A stretch of DNA of 64,000 nt from Microtetraspora sp. NBRC 13810 (GTDB lineage: Bacteria > Actinomycetota > Actinomycetes > Streptosporangiales > Streptosporangiaceae): assembly GCF_030268685.1 (NCBI RefSeq), contig NZ_BSRQ01000021.1:111198-175197 (forward strand). Direction: 5' to 3'. Within the stretch, counting starts at the first letter, position 1; each line of letters opens with the position of its first letter. Under the pieces are notes generated by a model, which worked only from the letters and a program-made list of their open reading frames with translations, was not told where the DNA came from and searched no databases. The translations under genes and the position numbers were made by a program. Positions 44,811 through 52,446 of this stretch are shown one piece after another.

Positions 44811-45749
44811 TCAGCCGGGGAGGCCGGCGTAGGAGTGGAGGCCGGCGATGAACATGTTCACGCCTATGAGGTTGAACAGAAGGGTAGCCAGGCCCACGAG
44901 CTGGACGATGGTCGCCGAGGTACCTCGCCAGCCGGCCGTGACCCGGGCGTGCAAGTAGGCGGCGTAAGTGATCCAGGTGATGAAGGCCCAGATCTCCTTG
45001 GGATCCCAGCCCCAGTATCGGCCCCAGGCCTTGTCAGCCCACAACGCGCCGGCGATCACGGCGAAGGTCCAGATCGGAAAGGCGATCACAATGGCCCGAT
45101 GCGCCACCAGCTCCAGCTCGGAACGGGAAGGCAGGCGCACGGATGAGCTCTTCCTCACCAGGTAGAGGATGCCGGTCACTCCTGCCACTATGAACAGCCC
45201 GCTCGCCACAACCGCTGCCGACACGTGGATCGCTATCCAGTACGTGTTGAGCGCGGGCATGACAGGACCGGCCTGGACGTGCAGATAGCGGACCGCGAAC
45301 CCGAGCCCGAGTGTTGCCGCGACGCAAACGAAAGGCCCGAGAAAACGCATTGGGTGACGGAGCTGCATGAAGAGGAACGCCGTCACGGCACCGAACGACA
45401 TGGCCACGATGAACTCGTACATATTGCCCCAGGGCCACCGCGCGACGGCGATCCCCCGGGCCAGGACCGCCCCGAGATTCGCGGTCCAGCCCAGCCAGCA
45501 CAGAAGCATGGCTGCGGTGCCGGCAACAGCCGCCCATCGAGGGTGGGAAACGTTTGCGTGGTCATCGGCGCCGCTGCCGCCCGCCGGAGCGGAGCTGTTT
45601 GCGAGAAGGGCACCTACGGGTCTGGCCGTTGACAAGTGGCCGAAGCCGAGCTGCAGGGCATAACCGATCATGGCTAAGACGTAGAGGAGTATGCAGGCGA
45701 GCACGAGCTGGTCGCTCAAAGTGGCGAGACCTGTATTGAGATAGGGCAT
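44811..45749 (-). CDS. ccsB: Cytochrome c biogenesis protein CcsB (ResC-type haem handling)
   Basis: 312 aa, about eight helices. Hallmarks of the HHP/CcmC-CcsA family: WGNMYEF, the haem-handling WGWDPKEIWAFITW, and His residues flanking in IHVSAAVVA and AGLHSYA. Start ATG 45749 after CAGGAGCGG; the longer frame to 45851 is not supported. System II cytochrome c synthase normally needs a ResB/Ccs1 partner, which is not in this window. The 23-bp palindrome 45856-45878 is in its promoter. Confidence 0.88.
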   Translation of the reverse strand: MPYLNTGLATLSDQLVLACILLYVLAMIGYALQLGFGHLSTARPVGALLANSSAPAGGSGADDHANVSHPRWAAVAGTAAMLLCWLGWTANLGAVLARGIAVARWPWGNMYEFIVAMSFGAVTAFLFMQLRHPMRFLGPFVCVAATLGLGFAVRYLHVQAGPVMPALNTYWIAIHVSAAVVASGLFIVAGVTGILYLVRKSSSVRLPSRSELELVAHRAIVIAFPIWTFAVIAGALWADKAWGRYWGWDPKEIWAFITWITYAAYLHARVTAGWRGTSATIVQLVGLATLLFNLIGVNMFIAGLHSYAGLPG

Positions 45750-45855
45750 TTCCGCTCCTGTGTCATGCAGTGACGCGTCCACGCGAGGTGCCGGGCTTTG
45801 GCGCTCCGTGCGCTGATCTCCATGTCCGGCTTGGTTGTTCCTGATTACCACGCAC

Positions 45856-45878
45856 TTCTACTATGGACGATAGTAGAA
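45856..45878. promoter_or_regulatory. 23-bp perfect palindromic operator
   Basis: TTCTACTAT-GGACG-ATAGTAGAA: perfect 9-bp arms. Core CTAC-N11-GTAG is shared with 43357-43375. It lies between ccsB and a divergent protease relic and is the best candidate site for one BlaI repressor. Confidence 0.75.
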
Positions 45879-45883
45879 AGGTA

Positions 45884-46173
45884 GTGCACGATCGCTTGGC
45901 CCACCGATCCGACCCAGGTGACGGCACGGCCGTGTTCGCGAAACCGCTCGACCAGGCCGTCCCCGCCCCGCGGCGCAGATTCACCTCGAGGCAGAAGCTT
46001 CTGACGGGCCTCGCGCTGGCCGCGATGGCGATGGTCGGCGGCGTGGCAGGAGCCTTCGCCGCTACGGCCATGGGAACAGGCGCGCCTGCGCGGACAGCAC
46101 CCCGACGACGATCGGCGGTGCGATCCAGACCGACGCGGCGATCAACCCGGGTAACTCCGGCGGCGCGCTGTGA
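45884..46173 (+). pseudogene. HtrA-type serine protease relic with internal deletion
   Basis: From GTG 45884 the frame has the cytosolic leader and membrane anchor (SRQKLLTGLALAAMAMVGGV), then near 46098 a change of frame gives TPTTIGGAIQTDAAINPGNS and GGAL before a stop. DAAINPGNSGGAL is the active-site Ser loop of HtrA/DegP proteases. The region with catalytic His and Asp and the PDZ domain are missing. The frame's upstream ATG 45863 lies inside the operator and is not used here. Confidence 0.65.
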
Positions 46174-46374
46174 CCGGCCAGGTCATCGGCCCGCACGGCC
46201 GACATCACGCTGACCGAGAAGACGGATACGCCCATCAACTGACCCACAAAGCACCATGAGCTCCCGTCCGGTCGCGCTGACCGGGCGGGATCTGTCTGGT
46301 TGGCGGGGATCCGGCCCCCTCCTCCAGGCCGGAGATATGTCCTCGCGGCTCCTATCTCCGACATACTGTAGAAG

Positions 46375-46391
46375 TTCTACGCTATGTAGAA
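46375..46391. promoter_or_regulatory. BlaI-type operator, TTCTAC-N5-GTAGAA
   Basis: TTCTAC-GCTAT-GTAGAA, perfect, 17 bp before the DUF3105 start and overlapping GTAGAAGTTCTAC at 46368-46380 (a second perfect dyad sharing its left arm). Probably covers the transcription start. Confidence 0.7.
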
Positions 46392-46407
46392 GGAAGAAGG
46401 GGTCCGG

Positions 46408-47019
46408 ATGGGTGACGAGGCGAACACCACGATCAAAGAGCGGTTGGGGAAGCTCCAGGCGAAGCAGCGCAGGGCGGAGCGTATCCGCACGTTCACGATC
46501 GCCGGAACAGTGCTGCTGGGAGTGGGCAGTGTGGTGGCCGCCGGGACAGTGATGATCCGCAATGAGCTGAGCCGTACTTCGTTGGACGCCGTCCAGACAG
46601 TGGCCATCTCCAGCCGTAACCACACCACCGAGGCGGTCACCTATCCGCAGAGCCCTCCGATCGGTGGCGACCACGACCCTGCCTGGCAGAACTGCGGGAT
46701 CTACAGCGAGCAACCCCGCGGTGAGAACGTCGTGCACGCGTTGGAGCACGGGGCGGTCTGGATCACCTACCGGCCCGGGCTTCCGCAGGCCGACATCGAC
46801 AGGCTGCGTGAACTCGTCTCCAGTCGTGATTACGTCGTCCTCTCGCCCTTCGCGGGTCAGGACTCTCCGGTCGTGGCGAGCGCCTGGGGCAGTCAACTGA
46901 CGTTCGCCACGCTCGACGATCCGCGGTTGCCCGCCTTCCTCAACGCCTACATCCAGGGGCCGGGTACTCCCGAGCAGGGTGCGGCCTGCACCGGAGGCGT
47001 CGGAGAGCCGGTTCTTTGA
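46408..47019 (+). CDS. DUF3105 membrane-anchored protein
   Basis: 203 aa. Basic cytosolic N-terminus (LGKLQAKQRRAERIRT), one membrane helix at about 28-50 (FTIAGTVLLGVGSVVAAGTV) and an outer DUF3105 domain (YPQSPPIGGDHDPAWQNCGI, VVHALEHGAVWITYRPGL). The H/C-rich HDPAWQNC and LEHG motifs could bind metal. ATG 46408 with AGGAAGAAGG. Just upstream of the CopD-CtaG gene. DUF3105 genes often lie near copper or cytochrome genes in actinobacteria; function unknown. Confidence 0.85.
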   Translation: MGDEANTTIKERLGKLQAKQRRAERIRTFTIAGTVLLGVGSVVAAGTVMIRNELSRTSLDAVQTVAISSRNHTTEAVTYPQSPPIGGDHDPAWQNCGIYSEQPRGENVVHALEHGAVWITYRPGLPQADIDRLRELVSSRDYVVLSPFAGQDSPVVASAWGSQLTFATLDDPRLPAFLNAYIQGPGTPEQGAACTGGVGEPVL

Positions 47020-47118
47020 TGGCCTCCAGCGCCTGCTTCCGCTGGGACACCCCCGTCGGCAGTACATCAGTGAAGCGACCCTCGTCGCCCACCTCCAATG
47101 GACGAAGGACCGTAACTC

Positions 47119-49086
47119 ATGTCTGTGCGGCTGGTTTGTTATCTCTTCGCCACTCTGATCGCGGCAGGTGTGGCTCTCTCCATCGGCATGTTGGCAGGCG
47201 GAGCAGCACAGTCCACGGCAGTCGCCGGGATTCCCGACGCGGGCGCGATCACTCGCTGGGGTCTGCCCGCAGCCAAAGTGCTCGCGAATCTCCTCGCGGT
47301 GGCGACCGTGGGCTGCCTGGTAGCGGCGGTGGCGTTGTTTCCCTCGAACAGAGGGCTACTTGGGGAGCAGGCTCGCCGGTACGTACAGGGGGCGTCGTGG
47401 GCAGCACTTGGCTGGGTGGCGGCGGCGACGCTCACCCTGCTGTTCACGCTCTCCGACCTTCTCGCCGCCCCGGTGCCCCTCCTTGCCCCGGAGGAGATCA
47501 TCGGTTTCATCAGTACCCTCCCGCAGGGCCAGGCGTTGTCGCTGGTGGTGATCCTCGTAACGGGTGTCGCGTTGTGTGCCGGAGGCGTGAACTCGGTCAA
47601 CTCCACGGCCGGTCTGCTGGTCGTCGCCCTGGTCGCCCTGTTGCCTCCCGTGCTGACCGGTCACTCGGCTTCCTCGCCGAATCACTCGATGGCGATCATC
47701 GGGCTCGGCCTGCACGTCGTCACCCTTACGCTGTGGATCGGCGGCCTGGCCGCCACGCTCGCCCACGCCCTGATGGGAAGCTCGCAGCCGGCCATCGCCG
47801 CACGGCGGTTCTCCAGGCTGGCGTTGTGGTGCTTCGCCGGCGTGGCGGTGAGCGGGGTGGCCAGTGCGGCCGCCAGGCTCACTGACTTCGGGCAGGTGGT
47901 CTCCTCCCCGTACGGGCTGATGCTCCTGGCCAAGACCGCCGCGCTCGTTCTCCTCGGATTGATCGGCTGGCTGCACCGGCGCCGGACCCTGGCCGATCTG
48001 GATGCTGGAAGGCCGCGGGCGTTCCAGCGAGTCGCCGTCGGTGAGCTACTGGTCATGGCCGCGGTCGTCGGGCTTGCCGTCGCCCTGTCCCGTACCGCGC
48101 CTCCAACGACGGTGCTGCCATCCGACCCGGCTCGCGACCTGCTCGGCTACGCACTCCCACCTGAGATCACACTTGGCCGGCTGGCCACGATGTGGCGTCC
48201 CGACCTGTTCTTCGCCCTCGCGGTCGTAACGGCCGGGGTGCTGTACCTGCTCGGCGTGCTACGGCTGCGCCGCCGAGGCGACCGGTGGCCGGTCGGCCGA
48301 TCGGTTGCCTGGATTCTCGGGCTCGCCATTATCGTGGTCTTCACTCAAAGCGGGATCGCCGTCTACGCGCCCGTGCTGTTCAGCATGCACATGATGCAGC
48401 ACATGGGGCTGGCGATGCTGGCGCCGATCTTCGTGGTGCTCGGGGCGCCGGTAACGCTGGCACTGCGGGCGATCAAGCCTGCGGTGCGCGGAGACCGGGG
48501 GCCGCGCGAGTGGATCGTCACCTTACTGCACAGCCGGTTTTCCACGGTGGTGACACATCCGGCCGTCGCCGTCGCACTCTTCGTGAGCGGTTCCTACGCG
48601 CTGTACTTCACGTCGCTGTTCGAGACAGCGATGCGCCAGCCCGTGGGGCACATCCTCATGAATGTCCACTTCCTGTTGTCCGGGCTGCTGTTCTTCTGGA
48701 CCGTCATCGGTGTGGACCCCGGTCCGCGCCGTCTCCCGTATATAGGCCGGCTCATGGCCCTGATGATGACGATGCCCTTTCACGCCTTCTTCGGCATCGC
48801 GATGATGAGCATGGGTACCGTGATCGCCTCCTCCTGGTATGAGGGTCTCGGCCGGACCTGGGGCGTCTCCGCCCTGACAGATCAGCAGACAGCCGGCGGC
48901 ATGGCGTGGGCGTTCGGTGAGATCCCAACCATGATCGTCGTCATCACCATCGCGGTGCAATGGGGGATCAGTGACCACCGCGAAGCCCGGCGCGAGGACC
49001 GCCGCTCTGATCTGCGTGCCGATGCGGACCTGGCCGCCTACAACGACTACCTCAAGCGGCTCGGTCAACGAGGGGGCGAGCGATGA
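47119..49086 (+). CDS. CopD-CtaG fusion, cytochrome oxidase copper assembly protein
   Basis: 655 aa, about 15 membrane helices. N-terminal half: CopD-type copper import domain (SPNHSMAIIGLGLHVVTLTL, WIGGLAATLAHAL). C-terminal half: caa3_CtaG domain (FSMHMMQHMGLAMLAPIFVV, YALYFTSLFETAMRQPVGHI, NVHFLLSGLLFFWTVIGVDP, MPFHAFFGIAMMSMG) with conserved His/Met pairs as Cu ligands. Common single-chain plan in actinobacteria. Likely passes copper across the membrane to cytochrome c oxidase. ATG 47119; its stop is 1 bp from the convergent CopC stop. Confidence 0.9.
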   Translation: MSVRLVCYLFATLIAAGVALSIGMLAGGAAQSTAVAGIPDAGAITRWGLPAAKVLANLLAVATVGCLVAAVALFPSNRGLLGEQARRYVQGASWAALGWVAAATLTLLFTLSDLLAAPVPLLAPEEIIGFISTLPQGQALSLVVILVTGVALCAGGVNSVNSTAGLLVVALVALLPPVLTGHSASSPNHSMAIIGLGLHVVTLTLWIGGLAATLAHALMGSSQPAIAARRFSRLALWCFAGVAVSGVASAAARLTDFGQVVSSPYGLMLLAKTAALVLLGLIGWLHRRRTLADLDAGRPRAFQRVAVGELLVMAAVVGLAVALSRTAPPTTVLPSDPARDLLGYALPPEITLGRLATMWRPDLFFALAVVTAGVLYLLGVLRLRRRGDRWPVGRSVAWILGLAIIVVFTQSGIAVYAPVLFSMHMMQHMGLAMLAPIFVVLGAPVTLALRAIKPAVRGDRGPREWIVTLLHSRFSTVVTHPAVAVALFVSGSYALYFTSLFETAMRQPVGHILMNVHFLLSGLLFFWTVIGVDPGPRRLPYIGRLMALMMTMPFHAFFGIAMMSMGTVIASSWYEGLGRTWGVSALTDQQTAGGMAWAFGEIPTMIVVITIAVQWGISDHREARREDRRSDLRADADLAAYNDYLKRLGQRGGER

Positions 49087-49087
49087 C

Positions 49088-49678
49088 TCAGGCATCAGGG
49101 CGACGCCTTCGACCTACCAAGACGAAGACTCCCGCTGTCAGCGCAGCGATGACTCCTGCTCCCAGGAGGAGAACGGCGGTTGAGCCGCCACCGGCTGGTA
49201 TGTTCCGAGCTTCAGCTTGTGGGGTCAGCGAGGGCTGCACCGGCTGAATACTCGGCGGGGCCTGCGCCGGCGCACTGCCGCCGGCCTGCTCCGAGGGAGA
49301 CTCACTAGAAGTCGGCGTAGGGGCGGCGGCAACAGTGAAGGGGACCTCGCCACTCCTTGGGTGGCCGTCGGAGGAGATCACCCGGAAGCCGATCGTGTAC
49401 TTTCCCGGTGAGATCACCGCGCGTAGCCTCTGGACGACCTTCTTGCCATGTAGTTGTGCTTCGCCCTCCTGGACTTGCTCTCCTGAGGCGTCGAGCACCA
49501 CCACCCTCGGAAAGGTCACCGGATTGTTGAACTCCAACTCCACCTCTTCGAGGGTGGTGACCTTGGCATCCTTGGCCGGCTTGCTGGATTTCAGGATGTC
49601 GTGTGCCTGCGCTGCGGTCGAGTGGAACAGCGCGACCGTGAGGGCCGCGAACAGCGCGAAGGCCGCGCGGAACAACAT
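49088..49678 (-). CDS. CopC-domain copper-binding protein, membrane-anchored
   Basis: 196 aa. Signal peptide ending AAQA, so the mature chain begins with His26 (HDILKSSKPAKDAKV), and SSDGHP carries the Asp/His pair: exactly the His1/Asp/His Cu(II) site of CopC. A Pro/Ser/Gln-rich linker and a C-terminal helix (TAVLLLGAGVIAALTAGVFV) plus RRRR anchor follow (YcnJ/CopC style). Start ATG 49678; the longer frame is not supported. Operon with the 51-aa gene upstream. Confidence 0.88.
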   Translation of the reverse strand: MLFRAAFALFAALTVALFHSTAAQAHDILKSSKPAKDAKVTTLEEVELEFNNPVTFPRVVVLDASGEQVQEGEAQLHGKKVVQRLRAVISPGKYTIGFRVISSDGHPRSGEVPFTVAAAPTPTSSESPSEQAGGSAPAQAPPSIQPVQPSLTPQAEARNIPAGGGSTAVLLLGAGVIAALTAGVFVLVGRRRRPDA

Positions 49679-49718
49679 GCAGTGAGCTCGCTTTCGAGAC
49701 GGGCGTCGGGCTACACAG

Positions 49719-49874
49719 TCAGATCTCACTTGCCGGTGTAGCGCCGTCGGCACTGGAATCGGCGGATTCGGCCGCCTTCGCGCGCGCCTCGCTACGCACT
49801 AGCCACACGATGCCGGTCACAACCGCGCCTCCCACCACGAGAGGAGGCAGGAGGGCCGATACAACGTCGAACAC
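49719..49874 (-). CDS. Small single-helix membrane protein (51 aa)
   Basis: GTG 49874 with GAGG upstream; one membrane helix (SALLPPLVVGGAVVTGIVWL), then VRSEARAKAAESADSS and a short polar tail. First gene after the operator at 49908-49924 and 40 bp ahead of copC, so likely co-transcribed. Too short for default gene callers. Unrecognised; could be a small partner of CopC/CtaG. Confidence 0.6.
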   Translation of the reverse strand: MFDVVSALLPPLVVGGAVVTGIVWLVRSEARAKAAESADSSADGATPASEI

Positions 49875-49907
49875 GAAGCGACCTCACAGAAGTCTGACAC
49901 TGGATAC

Positions 49908-49924
49908 TTCTACACTATGTCGAA
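49908..49924. promoter_or_regulatory. BlaI-type operator, TTCTAC-N5-GTCGAA
   Basis: TTCTAC-ACTAT-GTCGAA, one mismatch in the dyad, 34 bp upstream of the 51-aa gene. Spacer CTAT is the same as at 46375-46391. Confidence 0.6.
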
Positions 49925-50028
49925 GATGTGCGCGGGCGCCACAAGGGAGCCCGCTTCGAGAGCCGGGACGGAGACTTGTGGGTGACGTGACCTCACGCAG
50001 GACGGTTGACGATGGAACCAGTTGGCGT

Positions 50029-50451
50029 TCAGCGCTCGTAGGACGCGTCCGCTGCTGCGGCCGGCAAGACTTCGGCCGCAGGGCGATCAGCGTGGATCGC
50101 GGGGAGGCCCGCACCGGTCAAGGCGGCCAACATGGTCCGGCCGGCGTCGGTCAGCGAGTAGATGACGAGCTTGCCGACGCGGCGGGAGACGGCAAGCTCG
50201 GCCGAGCGCAGCACACGCAGGTGATGGGAGGCGAGGTTCTGGGTCAGGCCGCAGACCCAGGCCAGGTCGCACACGCACATTTCACCGCCCGCCCGAAGGG
50301 CCAGCGCGATTCGCAGCCGGGAGGCATCAGCCAGGGCCCTGGCCCGTCCGCTGGCCACGGCGATGTCCTGACTCTCGGGCAGGTCGGCACGCACGGCTTC
50401 AGCGTGGGGCAGGTCCAGGCACAACAGCGAGCACCGCTCCTCTTCGACCAT
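50029..50451 (-). CDS. ArsR/SmtB metal-sensing repressor, CadC-type
   Basis: 140 aa. Winged HTH (LADASRLRIALALRAGGEMC, LTQNLASHHLRVLRSAELAV, RRVGKLVIYSLTDAGR). Cysteines 7 and 11 (ERCSLLCLD) plus 59 and 61 (MCVCDLA) match the four ligands of the alpha-3N site of CadC (7, 11, 58, 60), which senses Cd, Pb and Bi. ATG 50451 inside GACCCGATGG. Divergent from the thioredoxin gene at 50623. No cadA-type ATPase is beside it. Confidence 0.85.
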   Translation of the reverse strand: MVEEERCSLLCLDLPHAEAVRADLPESQDIAVASGRARALADASRLRIALALRAGGEMCVCDLAWVCGLTQNLASHHLRVLRSAELAVSRRVGKLVIYSLTDAGRTMLAALTGAGLPAIHADRPAAEVLPAAAADASYER

Positions 50452-50622
50452 CGGGTCACCGTAACAGGCCGCTCGGCGCTGATCCGCGCCCGGGCCGGGA
50501 CCCGCGCGCACCGCCGATAGGCTCCGACGACATATCAACGCCCATGAGGATGTTCCAGGCGTTGCCGCAACCAGCCCTGACCTTTCCGACCTTTCCGACC
50601 ATTCACAATGAGAAGAGGCGAG

Positions 50623-51354
50623 ATGCCGGACCCCCGAGACCGCGGCCAGACGCGCCGGGCCAAGATCTCCGCGATGCGTGAGCAGGAGGAGCGCGCCCGC
50701 AGGCGCAACAAGAATCTCACCATCTCGCTGACCGTGATCGGCGTGTTCGCGGTCGTGCTGGCCGCCGTGTTCGTCGTCAACCGGGTCTCCGGCTCCGAGT
50801 CGGCCGAGGTAGCGGCCGGCGAGTCCCGCTTCGTGCGCGCCGACAGCCACAAGTTATCGGTCGCCGCCGATGGCAAGGTGACGCTGGTGGAGTTCCTCGA
50901 CTTCGAGTGCGAGGCGTGCCGGGCGGCCTTCCCCATCGTGGAGGATCTGCGTGAGCAGTACGCCGGCAAGGTCACCTTTGTCGCCCGGTACTTCCCGCTG
51001 CCCGGCCACTTCAATGCCGAACGCGCTGCCCGCGCCGTCGAGGCCGCCGCAGGGCAGGACAAATTCGACGCGATGTACCAGCGCATGTACCAGACGCAGA
51101 GCCAGTGGGGCGAGAAGCAGGTTCCGGCAGATGAGGTGTTCCGCGGCTTCGCCAAGGACCTCGGCCTGGATCTGGCCGCCTGGGACAAGGCATACAACGA
51201 TCCCGCGACGTTGGAGCGGATCAAAAAGGACGTAGCCGACGGGCAGGCCCTGGGCGTCAGCGGTACGCCGACATTCTTCCTCAACGGCCAGAAGCTCGAA
51301 CCCCAGTCCGTGGACGACTTCAAGGCGGCCATCGATGCAGCGCTCGCAAGCTGA
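50623..51354 (+). CDS. DsbA-like membrane-anchored thioredoxin
   Basis: 243 aa. Cytosolic basic leader, one anchor helix (LTISLTVIGVFAVVLAAVFV), then a DsbA/Thioredoxin_4 domain: redox motif C96-E-A-C99 in FLDFECEAC, helical insert, and cis-Pro loop GVSGTPTFF. Outer-face thiol oxidase or isomerase. ATG 50623 after AGAAGAGGCGAG is preferred to ATG 50608. Overlaps the VKOR gene by 20 bp; together they form a disulfide-forming pair as in actinobacteria. Confidence 0.9.
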   Translation: MPDPRDRGQTRRAKISAMREQEERARRRNKNLTISLTVIGVFAVVLAAVFVVNRVSGSESAEVAAGESRFVRADSHKLSVAADGKVTLVEFLDFECEACRAAFPIVEDLREQYAGKVTFVARYFPLPGHFNAERAARAVEAAAGQDKFDAMYQRMYQTQSQWGEKQVPADEVFRGFAKDLGLDLAAWDKAYNDPATLERIKKDVADGQALGVSGTPTFFLNGQKLEPQSVDDFKAAIDAALAS

Positions 51355-51967
51355 GCCCTTGCCCGAGCTCGCCGACGCACCCCTGTCCGCAGAGGACGAA
51401 GAGGCGGTCCCGTTCCCGCGACTGCTGCCCCGGCTGCTGACGACCGGCGGCCTAGTCGGCCTGGCGGCGGCATTCACGCTCTCGATCGAGAAGATCGCCC
51501 TGCTGAAGAACCCGGCGTACGTGCCGAGTTGCAGCCTCAACCCCGTCCTGTCCTGTGGCTCAGTGATGAACACACCGCAGGCCGAGGCGTTCGGTTTCCC
51601 TAATCCGCTGCTGGGAGTGGCCGGCTTCGCGATCGTGACCACGGTTGGCGTCGCGATGCTCGCGGGCGCGGCGCTCCCCCGCTGGTTCTGGATGGGCCTG
51701 CAGGCCGGCGTGACGTTCGGCGTCGTATTCGTGCACTGGCTGATCTACCAGAGCCTGTACGTCATCGGCGCGCTGTGCCCGTACTGCATGGTGGTCTGGG
51801 CGGTCACGATCCCGCTGTTCTGGTACGTCACTCTGCACAGTCTTCGCCGGCTGCGAACGGCCCACAGTGTCATCGGATACCACGCAGTGCCGCTCACGCT
51901 GTGGTTCTTGGCCGTCATCACGGCGATCGGCATTCGGTTCTGGTCCTACTGGAGCACTCTGCTCTGA
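51335..51967 (+). CDS. Vitamin K epoxide reductase (VKOR) family protein
   Basis: 210 aa. Four helices with the VKOR cysteine pairs: C66 and C74 on the outer loop (PSCSLNPVLSCGSV) and C147-P-Y-C150 (GALCPYCMVVW), plus the conserved Ser/Trp region (GFPNPLLGVAGF). Reoxidises the DsbA-like partner and passes electrons to menaquinone. ATG 51335 lies inside the end of the dsbA-like gene, so translation is coupled. The acidic 30-residue N-terminus is cytosolic. Confidence 0.9.
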   Translation: MQRSQAEPLPELADAPLSAEDEEAVPFPRLLPRLLTTGGLVGLAAAFTLSIEKIALLKNPAYVPSCSLNPVLSCGSVMNTPQAEAFGFPNPLLGVAGFAIVTTVGVAMLAGAALPRWFWMGLQAGVTFGVVFVHWLIYQSLYVIGALCPYCMVVWAVTIPLFWYVTLHSLRRLRTAHSVIGYHAVPLTLWFLAVITAIGIRFWSYWSTLL

Positions 51968-51973
51968 CCTCAA

Positions 51974-52021
51974 TACAGTCAATCATGAATCAAGCCTGTA
52001 CTTGATTCATGATTGACTGTA
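51974..52021. promoter_or_regulatory. 21-bp perfect inverted repeat, ArsR operator
   Basis: Arms 51974-51994 and 52001-52021, exact reverse complements, spacer CCTGTA. Each arm contains the sub-dyad ATTCATGAT, so up to four half-sites. It lies across the first start codon (52009) of the downstream arsR, and its right arm would be inside the coding region if that start is used. Strong autoregulatory operator (inference); it could also form a terminator-like hairpin for VKOR. Confidence 0.8.
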
Positions 52022-52446
52022 CCGTCGATGGTGTGGAAACGACCGATTCCCCCACCTTTGCGGTGGTCGTGGACGCCGAGGCATTGGCCCGGGTGGGCAC
52101 CGCGCTGGCCGACGAGAACCGGCGCCGGCTACTGCTTGAGCTGCTGCGAGAACCCGCCTACCCCGCCGATCTGGCCGAGCGGCTCGGCATGACCCGCGGC
52201 AATGTGTCCAACCACCTGGCCTGCCTGCGCGGCTGCGGGCTGGTGCGCACCGTGCCGGTGGGCCGCCGCGTACGCTACGAGCTGGCCGACGCCAAGCTGG
52301 CGCACGCTCTGGCCGAGCTGGCCTCCCTCGTACTGCTCGTCGACCAGGCCGGAACCGCTGCCTCCGGCGAGCCCTGCGCGCCCGGCGACTACGCCTGCAC
52401 CGAGCACGACAACCCGGTCCAGGAGGAAAAGGCAGGCCATGTCTGA
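52009..52446 (+). CDS. ArsR-family metal sensor, CmtR-type
   Basis: 145 aa from ATG 52009, or 137 aa from GTG 52033 outside the operator, which I think more likely unless the mRNA is leaderless. Winged HTH with Cys72-x3-Cys76 in the recognition helix (SNHLACLRGCGLVRTVPVGR), the C57/C61 ligands of mycobacterial CmtR; C123 and C130 in the tail (EPCAPGDYACTEHD) could give the third ligand. Senses Cd/Pb-like thiophilic metals. Overlaps the Cys-rich gene by 8 bp. Confidence 0.88.
   Translation: MIDCTVDGVETTDSPTFAVVVDAEALARVGTALADENRRRLLLELLREPAYPADLAERLGMTRGNVSNHLACLRGCGLVRTVPVGRRVRYELADAKLAHALAELASLVLLVDQAGTAASGEPCAPGDYACTEHDNPVQEEKAGHV

Noticed and set aside
45863..45883. ATG 45863 as start of the HtrA relic
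   Set aside because: It lies inside the perfect 23-bp operator; GTG 45884 is more plausible, and the gene is a relic anyway.
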